From CAVSNH01 sp963729275 (GTDB lineage: Bacteria; Actinomycetota; Acidimicrobiia; Acidimicrobiales; RAAP-2): a DNA stretch of 64,000 bases. The DNA lies in the NCBI GenBank assembly GCA_963729275.1, contig CAVSNH010000013.1:682001-746000 (forward strand), given 5' to 3'. Position numbers and translations under genes: made by a program. Shown one piece after another: positions 52,496-60,997 of this stretch (positions within the stretch are counted from its first letter, which is position 1; each line of letters opens with the position of its first letter). The notes under the pieces are model-generated. The model ran no database searches, was not told the DNA's origin, and worked only from the letters and a program-made list of their open reading frames with translations.

Positions 52496-53794
52496 TCAGC
52501 CTCCCGCCGCAACCGGAGCGGATACGGGCACAGCCGGGATGTGGCCGCCGTGGGCCGCGAGCACGGCCAGGGCCTGGTTGAGGGTTGTGACCGCGTAGAC
52601 CTTGAGCCCGGGCCGGTCTTTCGACAGGGCGGCACCGTAGTTCCCATCGCCCTTGGGGACGAGGAAGATGCTCGCCCCGGCATTCTCGACCGCCACCGTC
52701 TTCTGAGCAACGCCGCCGACTGCCCCGACGTCCCCATCGGCGGCGATGGTGCCGGTGGCGGCAACCGTATGGCCGCCGGTGATCGACCCGTCGGTGAGGG
52801 CGTCCATCACCCCGAGGGTCATGGCCAGTCCCGCCGATGGACCGCCGATGTTGGTGACGTTGATGTTGACCGGGAACGGATACCGGTAGTCGACCTGGTC
52901 CTCGGGCTCGATGCCCAGGTTGAGGGTCGTGTACTGACCGAAACCGAGGTCGACGCGCGTGGCTCGGAGGGTCACGGGGACCGGTCGTGGTGGCCCGTTC
53001 CCGCCGCGGCGTACCGACATGGTGATGGCCTGACCCGAGTGGTAGTGATCGAGGACCTGGGTCAGGTCCTTGGCCGAGGTAACGGGCGTGCCGTCCACCG
53101 CGGTGATGACGTCGCCCACCTGCAATGTCGACGCCGCCGGCGTGCCGGCGAAGGTCCCGAAGATGACGGCGCCGGCCGCGCTGGCCGTGACGTGGTACCC
53201 GAGCCGGGTGAGCGCAGCTGTCTTGGCTGCCGCCTCGGCCTGCGACATCTCGAGATTGCCTTCGGCGATCAGCTGCGAGGGCGGGAGGGGGCCGACAACC
53301 GACGACACCGACTCGAGGTCGGTATCGCTCTGCAACTTGAAGAAAAGGTACGAGAGCGCTGTCACCCGGCCGATCTCCACGTCGGTGAGGAGGACGGGAT
53401 GGTGCACAGAGTGGCTGCGGTGGGCCGGCACGGTGATGAACTGCTGCACCGACTGGGCCACGCCGGGCTGGATGGCGTAATAGTTGAGGTTCACGCGCGA
53501 GGCGACGGCGATGGCGACCACCAGGACGATGAACACCGCCCATAACCACCAGTGGCGGCGGCGGCGCCTCGCCATTCGTCCTCCTCCGGACACCGGGCCG
53601 GGCCCGGCAGCCCACGAAGGCTCGCCCACTGGGGGTGCGTCCTCGTGGGTCGGCACCCCGGGGGCCGGAAGCCCGGGGGCCGTCTCCGCCGAGGCGCGGG
53701 ACCATTCCGTCGCGTTGGGATCGACTGTGGGCGATGTGGGTGGCGCCTCGGGCACCGGAGGCAGGGACGGGAGCCCGTCGTTGTGTGCCGTCAT
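52496..53794 (-). CDS. PDZ-domain Lon-like serine protease (YlbL type)
   Basis: 432 residues: a disordered Pro/Glu-rich N-terminus, membrane helix at about 82-100 (HWWLWAVFIVLVVAIAVAS), PDZ domain (about 200-285, TLQVGDVITAVDGTPV) and a C-terminal Lon-type S16 domain with catalytic Ser320 in NIGGPSAGLAM and Lys365 in AQKTVAVENAGA. Both catalytic residues are present. ATG 53794; ATG at residue 74 is also possible. Homologous to Rv3194c of M. tuberculosis. Operon with the DivIVA-like and UPF0182 genes. Confidence 0.92.
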   Translation of the reverse strand: MTAHNDGLPSLPPVPEAPPTSPTVDPNATEWSRASAETAPGLPAPGVPTHEDAPPVGEPSWAAGPGPVSGGGRMARRRRRHWWLWAVFIVLVVAIAVASRVNLNYYAIQPGVAQSVQQFITVPAHRSHSVHHPVLLTDVEIGRVTALSYLFFKLQSDTDLESVSSVVGPLPPSQLIAEGNLEMSQAEAAAKTAALTRLGYHVTASAAGAVIFGTFAGTPAASTLQVGDVITAVDGTPVTSAKDLTQVLDHYHSGQAITMSVRRGGNGPPRPVPVTLRATRVDLGFGQYTTLNLGIEPEDQVDYRYPFPVNINVTNIGGPSAGLAMTLGVMDALTDGSITGGHTVAATGTIAADGDVGAVGGVAQKTVAVENAGASIFLVPKGDGNYGAALSKDRPGLKVYAVTTLNQALAVLAAHGGHIPAVPVSAPVAAGG

Positions 53795-53803
53795 AGTGGT
53801 GAC

Positions 53804-54424
53804 ATGCAGCCTGCCACGGAGCCTCCTGACCGCCAGGTCACCGAACGGCGCCGCCGGGCTGCCCTGGCCGGCCACGGCGACGACGTGGAAACGGCCCGCC
53901 GTGCTCTGGCCGACGAGGCGGCTTCGGTGCGGGCCACGGCTCTCGGAGCCCTCGACCGGCTCGGCGCACTGCTCGACGAAGAGGTCGCCGCGGCCCTGAC
54001 TGATCCGGAAGCCGAGGTGCGGCGACGGGCCTGCGAGCTCGCCGCCCGGCGACATCGCCTCGACTGCGCCGCCGCCTTGTCGGACCCCGATCCGGGCGTC
54101 GTCGAGGTGGCCGCTTGGGCGGCCGGAGAGCGAGGCGACCCGGCGGCCGTCGACACCTTGAGCCGTCTGGCCGTGCCGGCGACCGGGCACGCTGATCCAC
54201 TCTGCCGAGAGGCGGCCGTCGCCGCCCTCGGTGCCATCGGCGACCCGTCGGGCCTTGCTGCCGTCCTGGCGGCACTGGACGACAAACCGGCCATCCGTCG
54301 TCGAGCCGCGCTGTCACTGGCTGCTTTCTCGGGCCCGGAGGTCGACGCCGCGCTCGACCGCTGTCTGACCGACCGCGACTGGCAGGTCCGCCAGATCGCC
54401 GAAGACCTACAGTCCGATGATTGA
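53804..54424 (+). CDS. HEAT-repeat protein
   Basis: 206 residues of Ala/Asp/Arg-rich helical repeats, each about 30 residues with a D-P-[ED]-[AP]-x-V-R/V-R-R consensus (DPEAEVRRRACELAARRHRL and KPAIRRRAALSLAAFSG). Four to five such repeats make up the whole protein. Such solenoids bind proteins or, in the phycocyanobilin-lyase-like group, act as chaperone-like factors. Divergent from the protease gene with only 9 bp between starts. Confidence 0.82.
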   Translation: MQPATEPPDRQVTERRRRAALAGHGDDVETARRALADEAASVRATALGALDRLGALLDEEVAAALTDPEAEVRRRACELAARRHRLDCAAALSDPDPGVVEVAAWAAGERGDPAAVDTLSRLAVPATGHADPLCREAAVAALGAIGDPSGLAAVLAALDDKPAIRRRAALSLAAFSGPEVDAALDRCLTDRDWQVRQIAEDLQSDD

Positions 54425-54447
54425 CGCAGAAGTACGCGGGTGGCCGC

Positions 54448-55461
54448 TCAGAGCTCGGCGGCGGCAAAGATCGGTCGGTGGTCGTCGAAGGAGTCCAGGC
54501 ACTCTCCGGCCCCGACGACCACGCACTCGAGGGGCGTCGGGACCAGGTGGACGGGCACGCCCGTCTCGTCAGCCAGCCGGTTGGCCAGGCCACGGAGCAG
54601 TGCACCTCCACCCACGAGGTGAATGCCGTCATAGATCACGTCCTGGGCCAGCTCCGGTGGGGACTCGGCCAGGCACTCGAGCACCGTCTCCACGATGAGG
54701 TCGACCTGGTCGCGGATGGCGAAGCGGACCTCTTCGGGTGTCAGCAAGACCGTGCGTGGCAACCCCGTTGCCACTTCCCGCCCCCGAACCTCGGCCTTCA
54801 TTTCGTCGGCATAGGGAAGGGCCGACCCGATGGCCATCTTCACGTCCTCGCCGGTGCGCTCGCCGATGGCCACACCGTGCTCGCGACGCACGTAGACCTG
54901 GATGGCCGCGTCCATATCGAATCCCCCGCAGCGGATGGCACGGGAGACGACGATCCCACCGAGTGAGATCAGTGCCGTTTCGGTGGTTCCGCCCCCGACG
55001 TCCACGACCATGTTTCCCACCGGCTCGTTGATGGGAAGACCAGCACCGATGGCCGCTGCCAACGGTTGCTCGATCAGGTGGGCTGCTGAGGCACCGGCCC
55101 GCCGAGCCGCTTCCTTGACCGCCCGACGCTCGACCGAGGTGATGGCCGACGGGACGCAAATGAGCACGCGCGTGCGGTTGAACTTGTTGACACCGGCGCG
55201 ACGCAAGAGAAGCCGGATCATGCGCTCGGTTATGTCGAAGTCGGTGATGGCGCCCTCGCGCAGGGGACGCTCGGCCACGATGTAACCGGGGGTCCGACCG
55301 ATCATCTGCCAGGCCTCGTTGCCGACGGCCAGCACTTCGTGCGTCCGCGTGTTGAGCGCGATCACCGTGGGCTGGTTGAGGATGATGCCGTGGCCTCGGG
55401 CGTAGATCAGGGTGTTCGCCGTGCCCAGGTCGATGGCGAGGTCACGAGACACTGCCGTCAT
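54448..55461 (-). CDS. mreB: MreB-like actin homologue
   Basis: 337 residues. Actin-fold motifs: AIDLGTANTLIYARGHG (phosphate 1), VVDVGGGTTETALISLGG (phosphate 2) and LVGGGALLRGLANRLADETG (adenosine). GERTGEDVKMAIGSA and TPLECVVVGAG are MreB/Mbl signatures. It lacks neighbouring mreC/mreD. Stand-alone MreB copies occur in some deep-branching actinobacteria; a cytoskeletal role is probable, but may not be rod elongation. Start ATG 55461. Confidence 0.9.
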   Translation of the reverse strand: MTAVSRDLAIDLGTANTLIYARGHGIILNQPTVIALNTRTHEVLAVGNEAWQMIGRTPGYIVAERPLREGAITDFDITERMIRLLLRRAGVNKFNRTRVLICVPSAITSVERRAVKEAARRAGASAAHLIEQPLAAAIGAGLPINEPVGNMVVDVGGGTTETALISLGGIVVSRAIRCGGFDMDAAIQVYVRREHGVAIGERTGEDVKMAIGSALPYADEMKAEVRGREVATGLPRTVLLTPEEVRFAIRDQVDLIVETVLECLAESPPELAQDVIYDGIHLVGGGALLRGLANRLADETGVPVHLVPTPLECVVVGAGECLDSFDDHRPIFAAAEL

Positions 55462-55563
55462 CGTAGGACGCTGTCCGAGCCTCTCGGGGAGGCGGTGGCG
55501 GCAGAACGCTTGCAACCGCGTCACCTCGGGCGATGCCCGCTCCGGGGGTCCCGTCAGTAACCT

Positions 55564-56862
55564 TTGGCCGTGGCCGGAGACGATCCAGGGTCTGGCGGCG
55601 ATCGCGACGACGACAATTCGGACATCAACGATGGCGACTGGATGCGCGGGTGGATCCATCCGGACGACCGGCTCTGGCGTCACCCGTCGGAGCGCGCTCC
55701 GAGCCGCCACGGCGCGACCGCCGGAGACCACATCGGCAGTATCACGAGTGGCAGCCTCGGACGCCGTGGGGCCGCGCCCTGGCTGATCTGCGGGTCACTT
55801 TGCATCGCCCTCGCCGTTGCCGCCGTCGCGGTCATCGTGGCCGACACGGGTCAGGACCCCACGAACGCCGTCACCACCTCGCTCTCCCTCGTCCGCAGCG
55901 CGCCCACCACCGAGCCCGGCCCGGTGAACGTCCTGAGCGGCGACCAGGTCGACAATGTCGTGGCCAGCGTCCGTCCCTCGACCGTCGTCTTGCGCGTCGT
56001 CCGGACCGGACATGTGGCGACGGTCATGGGACTCGTGGTTGAGGCGGGCGGCATCGTGGTGACGACTGCCCGGGCCGTCACCGACGCCACCCGGATCACC
56101 GTCGTCGAGCCGGATGGGAGCCGGCAGCCGGCCGAGTTCGTCGGGATCGACAGCCGTTCGAACCTGGCCGTGTTCCACATCGCCGACGATCTCCCCGCCG
56201 CCACCTTCGACGACGAGGACCCCACCACCGGTTCGGTGGCCATGGCCGTGACCATGCGGCCGCGGCGAAAGGCGCAGCCAGCGCCCCTCGTCTACGCCGG
56301 CACCGTGCTTTCGAGCGGGGTTGCGGTGCCCGGCGACCCAGTCACGGCCACCTTCGCGGCCACCGCGGTCCGTACCCCGCTCGATGCCGACGACCTCGGT
56401 TGCCCGCTGGTCGACGACCAGGGTCATGTGGTCGGCATGCTCGAGTACACCACGCGACTGGGTACGTCGAAGGTGGCGGTGTTCCTTCCCGGCGCATTGG
56501 TTGCCGGCGTTGCCCGCCAGCTCGTCGCCTCCGGCGAGGTCGATCACGGATGGCTCGGTGTGGAAGGACCGGCCTCCGCCGCCACCCCAGCGTCGTCCGC
56601 TCTCGTCACCACTCCGGCGTCCGCCTTGCAGTCGTCCGGCGCCCTGCTGGGGGCCGTCGTCAAGGACAGCCCAGCCGCCCTGGCCGGATTGGCCGCGGGT
56701 GACGTGGTCATGGCCGTAGACGGCGCGCCCGTGCACTCGATGTCCGAGCTCATGACCCGCCTGTACCCCGACCCACCGGGGATGTCCGTCGAAGTGACCT
56801 TCGAGCGGTGGCAAGCGACCGAGACCGTCGACGTGCAGCTGGCCGAACCGGACGCGGAGTGA
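55564..56862 (+). CDS. membrane-anchored trypsin-like PDZ protein with lost catalytic triad
   Basis: About 432 residues (TTG 55564; GTG 55570 is equally likely). Membrane helix about 73-93, then an S1C chymotrypsin-like domain and a PDZ domain (about 330-425, LAAGDVVMAVDGAPVHSMSELM). At the catalytic sites HtrA-like proteases have TNxHV, D and GNSGGP. Here the sequence is TTARAV (Arg170 for His), SNLAVF (Asn200 for Asp) and DDLGCPL (Leu278 for Ser). All three residues are replaced, so it should not cleave; it may be a sensor or decoy. Likely transcribed with the DUF2342 gene 29 bp downstream. Confidence 0.8.
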   Translation: MAVAGDDPGSGGDRDDDNSDINDGDWMRGWIHPDDRLWRHPSERAPSRHGATAGDHIGSITSGSLGRRGAAPWLICGSLCIALAVAAVAVIVADTGQDPTNAVTTSLSLVRSAPTTEPGPVNVLSGDQVDNVVASVRPSTVVLRVVRTGHVATVMGLVVEAGGIVVTTARAVTDATRITVVEPDGSRQPAEFVGIDSRSNLAVFHIADDLPAATFDDEDPTTGSVAMAVTMRPRRKAQPAPLVYAGTVLSSGVAVPGDPVTATFAATAVRTPLDADDLGCPLVDDQGHVVGMLEYTTRLGTSKVAVFLPGALVAGVARQLVASGEVDHGWLGVEGPASAATPASSALVTTPASALQSSGALLGAVVKDSPAALAGLAAGDVVMAVDGAPVHSMSELMTRLYPDPPGMSVEVTFERWQATETVDVQLAEPDAE

Positions 56863-56891
56863 CGGGAGCGCCCCCGCCGTAGATTGGGGAC

Positions 56892-58232
56892 ATGCCCCAA
56901 GGTGATCCGGGGAACGCCGGCAACCCCTTCCAATCGCTGCTCGGTGACCTCCTCAACGTCCTGGGCTCGTCCGGTGCCCCCGATCAGTGGACCATGACCC
57001 GTTCGTTCGCGGTCAACGTCGCCACCGGAGGCGAGCCCGAGCCCAACGTCGAGCCCGTGCTCCGCATCCAGCTCGAGCAGCTAGCCCGGGTGGCCGAGCT
57101 CAACGTGATAGAGGCGACCGGACTGCCGGTCGCCCCCGACGGTCGTCGTCTGACGTGTGTGGCCGTGGGTCGCTCCGACTGGACCATGCGGGCGCTCGAC
57201 TCGTGGCGGCCCATCCTGAGCGCCATGGCCGGGCCGTCGAGTCGCACGCCAGGCGGGCCTGCCGCGGCGACAGACGTCTCGAGTGTCGACGACGTCGACG
57301 ATCTCTCCGGCCTGCTGGGACAGTGGGCGAACGTCATCGGACCCCTGTTCTTCGGGTTGCAGGTCGGTTCGGTGGTCGGGCACCTGGCCCAGCGGGCCCT
57401 CGGCCAGTACCCGCTGGCTCTGCCCTGGGCACCCTCGGACGAGCTGCTCGTCGCCCCCGCCAACGTTGCCGCCTTCGCCCGCGACTGGAGCCTCCCGGAG
57501 GAGGAGGCACTGCTCTGGGTGTGCGCCCGTGAGCTGGCCTCGAACGCCGTGCTCACCCGACCGGCCGTTCGCAGCCGGATACTCGACCAGGTCACTAACC
57601 TGGCCAACTCGTCGGCCGCGGCCCAGGTCGACCTGGCCGACCGGCTCGGCGGAATGTTCGGCCAAGCCGGCCTCGAGGGGGGCACGGGCACGGACCTCGA
57701 GTCGATCCAGGGCATGTTCGGCGATCCCGAGCAGCTCCTGGGCGAGCTGCTTACACCCGAGTCCCGTCGCACCTCGGACGAGCTCACCTCGCTGGCCGTG
57801 GTCGTCGACGCCTATGCCGACCACATTGCCGACGTCGTCGGCCGCAAGCTGGTGAGCTCGTCGGGCCAGCTGGCCGAGGCCTGGTACCGCCGACGGATCG
57901 AACGGGGCAAGGGCGAGGAGGCAGCCGGCGCACTCTTCGGACTCGACCTCGACCGCGCTCAGGTCGACCGCGGGCGGGCCTTCGTGGCCGGAGTGCTCGA
58001 CCGGTCCGGCGACGAAGGGTTGGGCCGCTTGTGGTCGTCGGCACGGACGCTGCCGACCCCGTCCGAGGTTGACGCTCCTGGGCTGTGGCTCGAACGGATC
58101 AGCCTGCCCGACCTCGACAACGAGGATGGAGAGGATGGCGCCGGCGGATCTGGTGGAGCTGATGGAGACGAAGGTCGAGGTGACGGGGGCGGGACCGGTT
58201 CCGCCGGACCGAACGGACCGCCGGCGGCCTGA
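56892..58232 (+). CDS. DUF2342-family protein with disrupted HExxH
   Basis: 446 residues. Family regions: WTMRALDSWRPILSAMAG, LSGLLGQWANVIGPLFFGLQVGSVVGHLAQRALGQYPLALPW, and AFARDWSLPEEEALLWVCARELASNAVL. In active zinc-dependent members the last segment is WVxxHExxHHxV, but here it reads WVCARELASNAV (R213-E214, S217), so both metal-binding His are gone. The C-terminus is acidic and Gly-rich. Mycobacterial Rv3195 is a homologue and lies next to PDZ and UPF0182 genes. Start ATG 56892. Confidence 0.82.
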   Translation: MPQGDPGNAGNPFQSLLGDLLNVLGSSGAPDQWTMTRSFAVNVATGGEPEPNVEPVLRIQLEQLARVAELNVIEATGLPVAPDGRRLTCVAVGRSDWTMRALDSWRPILSAMAGPSSRTPGGPAAATDVSSVDDVDDLSGLLGQWANVIGPLFFGLQVGSVVGHLAQRALGQYPLALPWAPSDELLVAPANVAAFARDWSLPEEEALLWVCARELASNAVLTRPAVRSRILDQVTNLANSSAAAQVDLADRLGGMFGQAGLEGGTGTDLESIQGMFGDPEQLLGELLTPESRRTSDELTSLAVVVDAYADHIADVVGRKLVSSSGQLAEAWYRRRIERGKGEEAAGALFGLDLDRAQVDRGRAFVAGVLDRSGDEGLGRLWSSARTLPTPSEVDAPGLWLERISLPDLDNEDGEDGAGGSGGADGDEGRGDGGGTGSAGPNGPPAA

Positions 58233-58247
58233 GCGAGGAAGCGGACG

Positions 58248-58598
58248 TCAGCCGGCGGGCGCCTCGGAGGTGTCGCCCGACGCAGCCTCGGGGGCTTGCG
58301 CCGCCTCCTCTTCCTCCGGGAGGCCGAGATCCCAATCGAGGAGGATGTTCTCGCGCTCGGCGTCGCGGATGACCCGCTCGCGGTTGCGCCGGTACTGCGG
58401 GTCGTGGGGCGGGAGGAGCACCAGACGGGCCATCGTCCGACGGCGGAATTCTTCGACCAGGGCAGCGTCACCGAAATCGGATCGCACGTCCCAATGGGGG
58501 GCTACCGGGCCGAGGTAGACGACGCGGACGTGAGCAACCGGTGGCTGTGGCTCGCCCTCCTCCTCGGGCGCCAGCGGTTCGTCGGGGTAGGGGGTCAT
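58248..58598 (-). CDS. small acidic protein, unknown function
   Basis: 116 residues from ATG 58598, preceded by AAGAGGAGCAGAAG. N- and C-termini are acidic (PDEPLAPEEEGEPQP and LPEEEEAAQAPEAASGD) and the centre is basic (EEFRRRTMARLVLLPPHDPQYRRNRERVIRDAERENIL). The frame that extends further upstream to 59093 is not used. No family is recognised; convergent to the DUF2342 gene. Confidence 0.6.
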   Translation of the reverse strand: MTPYPDEPLAPEEEGEPQPPVAHVRVVYLGPVAPHWDVRSDFGDAALVEEFRRRTMARLVLLPPHDPQYRRNRERVIRDAERENILLDWDLGLPEEEEAAQAPEAASGDTSEAPAG

Positions 58599-59037
58599 CT
58601 TCTGCTCCTCTTCGGACGGGCGCGGGCATCCTAATGGGCGGCCCAACGGAGGGCCGCTGTCCGGGACCTTGGCCTGCAGGCGTCGCCTCAACCACCGGCT
58701 GAGCCGTTCGATGGGTTTGTCGGGCCTGTCGCAGTGGCACACAATTGGCATGGGGCCCGGCTGGTATGGGGCCCGGCGTCGGCGTGCGTGCTCGGTGGGT
58801 GCTGGCACCCGGCATCCGTGGCCGAGAAGCCCTCCGGGGACCAATCCGATCCTCTCCCTCCCGACGTATAAGAAGGGCCAGGTCTTGGATAAGAAAATCA
58901 TGAGGATTGGGTCAAGACCACCCGAAAACACGTGACTTTGGATCCCGGGGCGCGACACTGGGACCTGACGGGACGTCGGCGGTCCCAGGGTCACCAGTAG
59001 GACCGGCCGCCGGAGGATCCTCAACACGGACGGAGGA
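58599..59037. other. leader/promoter region of the first WhiB gene
   Basis: No gene is supported. A TATAAG hexamer at 58866-58871 could be a -10 element, which would give a leader of about 165 nt to the WhiB start, in keeping with long WhiB leaders. Nothing else is seen. Confidence 0.4.
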
Positions 59038-59040
59038 ATG

Positions 59041-59283
59041 ATGGACACCGAGTGGATGAGCCTGGGGAAGTGCAATGACCTCTCCCCGTCCATCTTCTTC
59101 CCGAGCGACGGTGTCGGGGTGCAGGCTGCCCAGCGGATCTGTGCGGAGTGCCCGGTCGCCGAGGAGTGCCTCCGTTACGCGCTCGAGGAGCGGGTCGACC
59201 ACGGCGTGTGGGGCGGCAAGTCCGAGCGGGAGCGCCGGCGGATCCTTCGCCGCCGCCGGGTGGCCCGCATCGTCTCCGTCTGA
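59041..59283 (+). CDS. WhiB-family [4Fe-4S] regulator
   Basis: 80 residues. Cluster cysteines Cys11, Cys34, Cys37 and Cys43 in C-x22-C-x2-C-x5-C, then the family turn VWGGKSERERRRI and a basic tail (RRRRVARIV). No AT-hook, so not WhiB7. The double ATG at 59038/59041 follows GGAGG; 59041 gives better spacing. It is transcribed away from the acidic-protein gene and followed by a 9-bp tandem repeat that starts at the stop codon. Confidence 0.94.
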   Translation: MDTEWMSLGKCNDLSPSIFFPSDGVGVQAAQRICAECPVAEECLRYALEERVDHGVWGGKSERERRRILRRRRVARIVSV

Positions 59284-59334
59284 TCCGTCTGATCCGTCTG
59301 ATCCGTCTGATCCGTCTGGTCCGTCCGATCCGTC
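59281..59334. repeat. 9-bp tandem repeat, six copies
   Basis: TGATCCGTC is repeated four times exactly and twice with one change (TGGTCCGTC, CGATCCGTC). The first copy's TGA is the stop codon of the WhiB gene. Because the unit is nine bases, read in frame it would encode a three-residue repeat. Confidence 0.9.
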
Positions 59335-59446
59335 TGACCCGGCGGCTTCAGGCTGAGCCTCGGCCGTTCTGACCTCGGCATCCAGCGGCCGGCCTGACCA
59401 ATCCGGGGAGGGCGTACTGACCGACCGCCTCCCCGAGGCCGAGTGC

Positions 59447-60352
59447 GTGGTCAATGTGAGCGAAGGCCGCGAGCGCGCCGTCATCGCCGCCATTGCGAAC
59501 GCGGGCGGCGACGCTGTCCTCGACGTGCATGCCGACCCCGACCATCACCGGTCGGTGATCACTTTGGGCGGCGACCTGTCGCGGGTCGAAGCCGCGGCCC
59601 GCGAGGTGGTGGCGGCCGCCGTGGCCCGCATCGATCTCGCTGGTCACCGCGGTGTGCACCCGCGCTTCGGTGCAGCCGACGTCGTTCCCGTGGTGCCCCT
59701 CCGCGGAGGAGAGGCGGCGTGGAGGTTCGCCGTCGAGGCCCGGGACCAGCTCGCCCAATGGATCGGCACCGAGCTGTTGGTGCCGTGCTTCCTTTACGGT
59801 CCTGAGCGGACGTTGCCCGAGGTCCGTCGCGCTGCCTTCCGTGGACTCGATCCCGACACCGGGCCTGGCACCCCGCATCCCACGGCCGGTGCCACTGCCG
59901 TTGGCGTCCGTCGGCCGATGATCGCCTACAACCTCTGGCTCGAGGCCAGCGACCCCGGGCAACCTGACCGGTCCCGCACCGACGTCGTCAGCGTGGCTCG
60001 GGACGTGGCCGCCCGGGTGCGGAGCCCGGGCGTGCGGGCCCTGGGCCTCGCCGTTCATGGGGGGGCTCAGGTCAGCTGCAACCTGCTCGTCCCCTCGGGC
60101 CAGGAGATGGAGAGCCTTTTCGACGATGTCGCTAGGGCGGCGAACCCCTACGGGTGCCGGCTGTTGCGGGCAGAGGTGGTCGGCCTGATCCCGGGATCGA
60201 CCCTGGCCGACATCCCCCGCCGCCGCTGGCAGGAGCTCGGAGTCGAGGAGAACCTGACCATCGAGGCCCGATGGACGAACCCGGAGCTACGTCGGGGCTG
60301 GTTCGGTCATCCGCCGGATCGGATCCGACGGGAAGGTCGGCCGCCCGGCTGA
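59447..60352 (+). CDS. glutamate formimidoyltransferase-like protein
   Basis: 301 residues, both halves of the formiminotransferase fold. N-terminus VVNVSEGRERAVIAAIA corresponds to the family's VPNFSEGR motif; later VHPRFGAADVVPVVPL and GARALGLAVHGGAQVSCNLL-type segments fit the second half. The family transfers formimino to tetrahydrofolate, but no histidine-degradation genes are here, so the reaction is unproven. GTG 59447 is close to the conserved motif. Upstream, GGGGAGGG followed by CTG at 59417 would add LTDRLPEAEC before VVNVSEGR, better matching family N-termini. Confidence 0.8.
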   Translation: MVNVSEGRERAVIAAIANAGGDAVLDVHADPDHHRSVITLGGDLSRVEAAAREVVAAAVARIDLAGHRGVHPRFGAADVVPVVPLRGGEAAWRFAVEARDQLAQWIGTELLVPCFLYGPERTLPEVRRAAFRGLDPDTGPGTPHPTAGATAVGVRRPMIAYNLWLEASDPGQPDRSRTDVVSVARDVAARVRSPGVRALGLAVHGGAQVSCNLLVPSGQEMESLFDDVARAANPYGCRLLRAEVVGLIPGSTLADIPRRRWQELGVEENLTIEARWTNPELRRGWFGHPPDRIRREGRPPG

Positions 60353-60374
60353 CCCGCCGGCGACGGCTCGGCGA

Positions 60375-60653
60375 TCAGGAGGCGTTGGCTGCCCGTCGCT
60401 GCATGGCGCGCTGCCGGCGGAGCCGGCGTCGCTCACGCTCGGACAGCCCGCCCCAGATCCCAAACTTCTCACCGTTGGCCAAGGCGTACTCGAGGCAATC
60501 GTCCCGCACCACGCACCCGCGGCACACCTCCTTGGCCTCACGCGTGGAGGCACCCCGCTCAGGGAAGAACAGATCGGGGTCCACCCCCATGCAGTTGGCC
60601 TTGTTCTGCCACGTTCGCTCTTGGGGTCCGTAGAGCGCTGACGTCAGATCCAT
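60375..60653 (-). CDS. WhiB2-like [4Fe-4S] regulator
   Basis: 92 residues. WQNKANCMGVDPDLFFPERG, then STREAKEVCRGCVVRDDCLEYALA and KFGIWGGLSERERRRLRRQR. Cluster cysteines Cys21, Cys44, Cys47, Cys53. The sequence STREAK...FGIWGGLSERERR is characteristic of WhiB2/WhmD, which is needed for septation in mycobacteria and streptomycetes. ATG 60653. It lies opposite the formiminotransferase-like gene. Confidence 0.95.
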   Translation of the reverse strand: MDLTSALYGPQERTWQNKANCMGVDPDLFFPERGASTREAKEVCRGCVVRDDCLEYALANGEKFGIWGGLSERERRRLRRQRAMQRRAANAS

Positions 60654-60997
60654 CGACCCGGCCTCCCTCCCACTGGCGCTAACGGCCCGAATTGTCGCGG
60701 CCGCATGGCACCGATGTAACTACAGATATGTCATCCTTCACCATCGTTTGGCGAAAGGCAAGAAGAAATTCCGATTGGAGCCGCTTCTCGCCCGTCACCT
60801 GGGACGACGGAAGTGGAAAACCTGTTGATGGCATCGTGCAGCGGTCGTCGACGGCTCAGAAATCAGCGTTGTGAGGGCCGGTCGAGTACGCCATCGAAGA
60901 TGGGGTGTGACCGAAGAGTGGCGCAGGTATGGCAGGTATGGCAGGTATGGCGGGAATCGAGTGAACGACAACCGACCGACCTGGCCGACGATTTTGC
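60654..60997. other. intergenic region between WhiB2-like and VWA genes
   Basis: No gene. This should hold the whiB2-like promoter (reading leftward) and the end of the VWA gene. It includes a 9-bp tandem repeat at 60923-60949. Confidence 0.5.
60923..60949. repeat. 9-bp tandem repeat, three copies
   Basis: GCAGGTATG is repeated three times exactly, in the gap before the VWA gene end. Same unit length as the array at 59281, but a different sequence. Confidence 0.85.

Noticed and set aside
55795..56814. A 339-codon minus-strand open frame
   Set aside because: Antisense to the HtrA-like gene; the composition is His/Gly/Asp-rich with no family sign.
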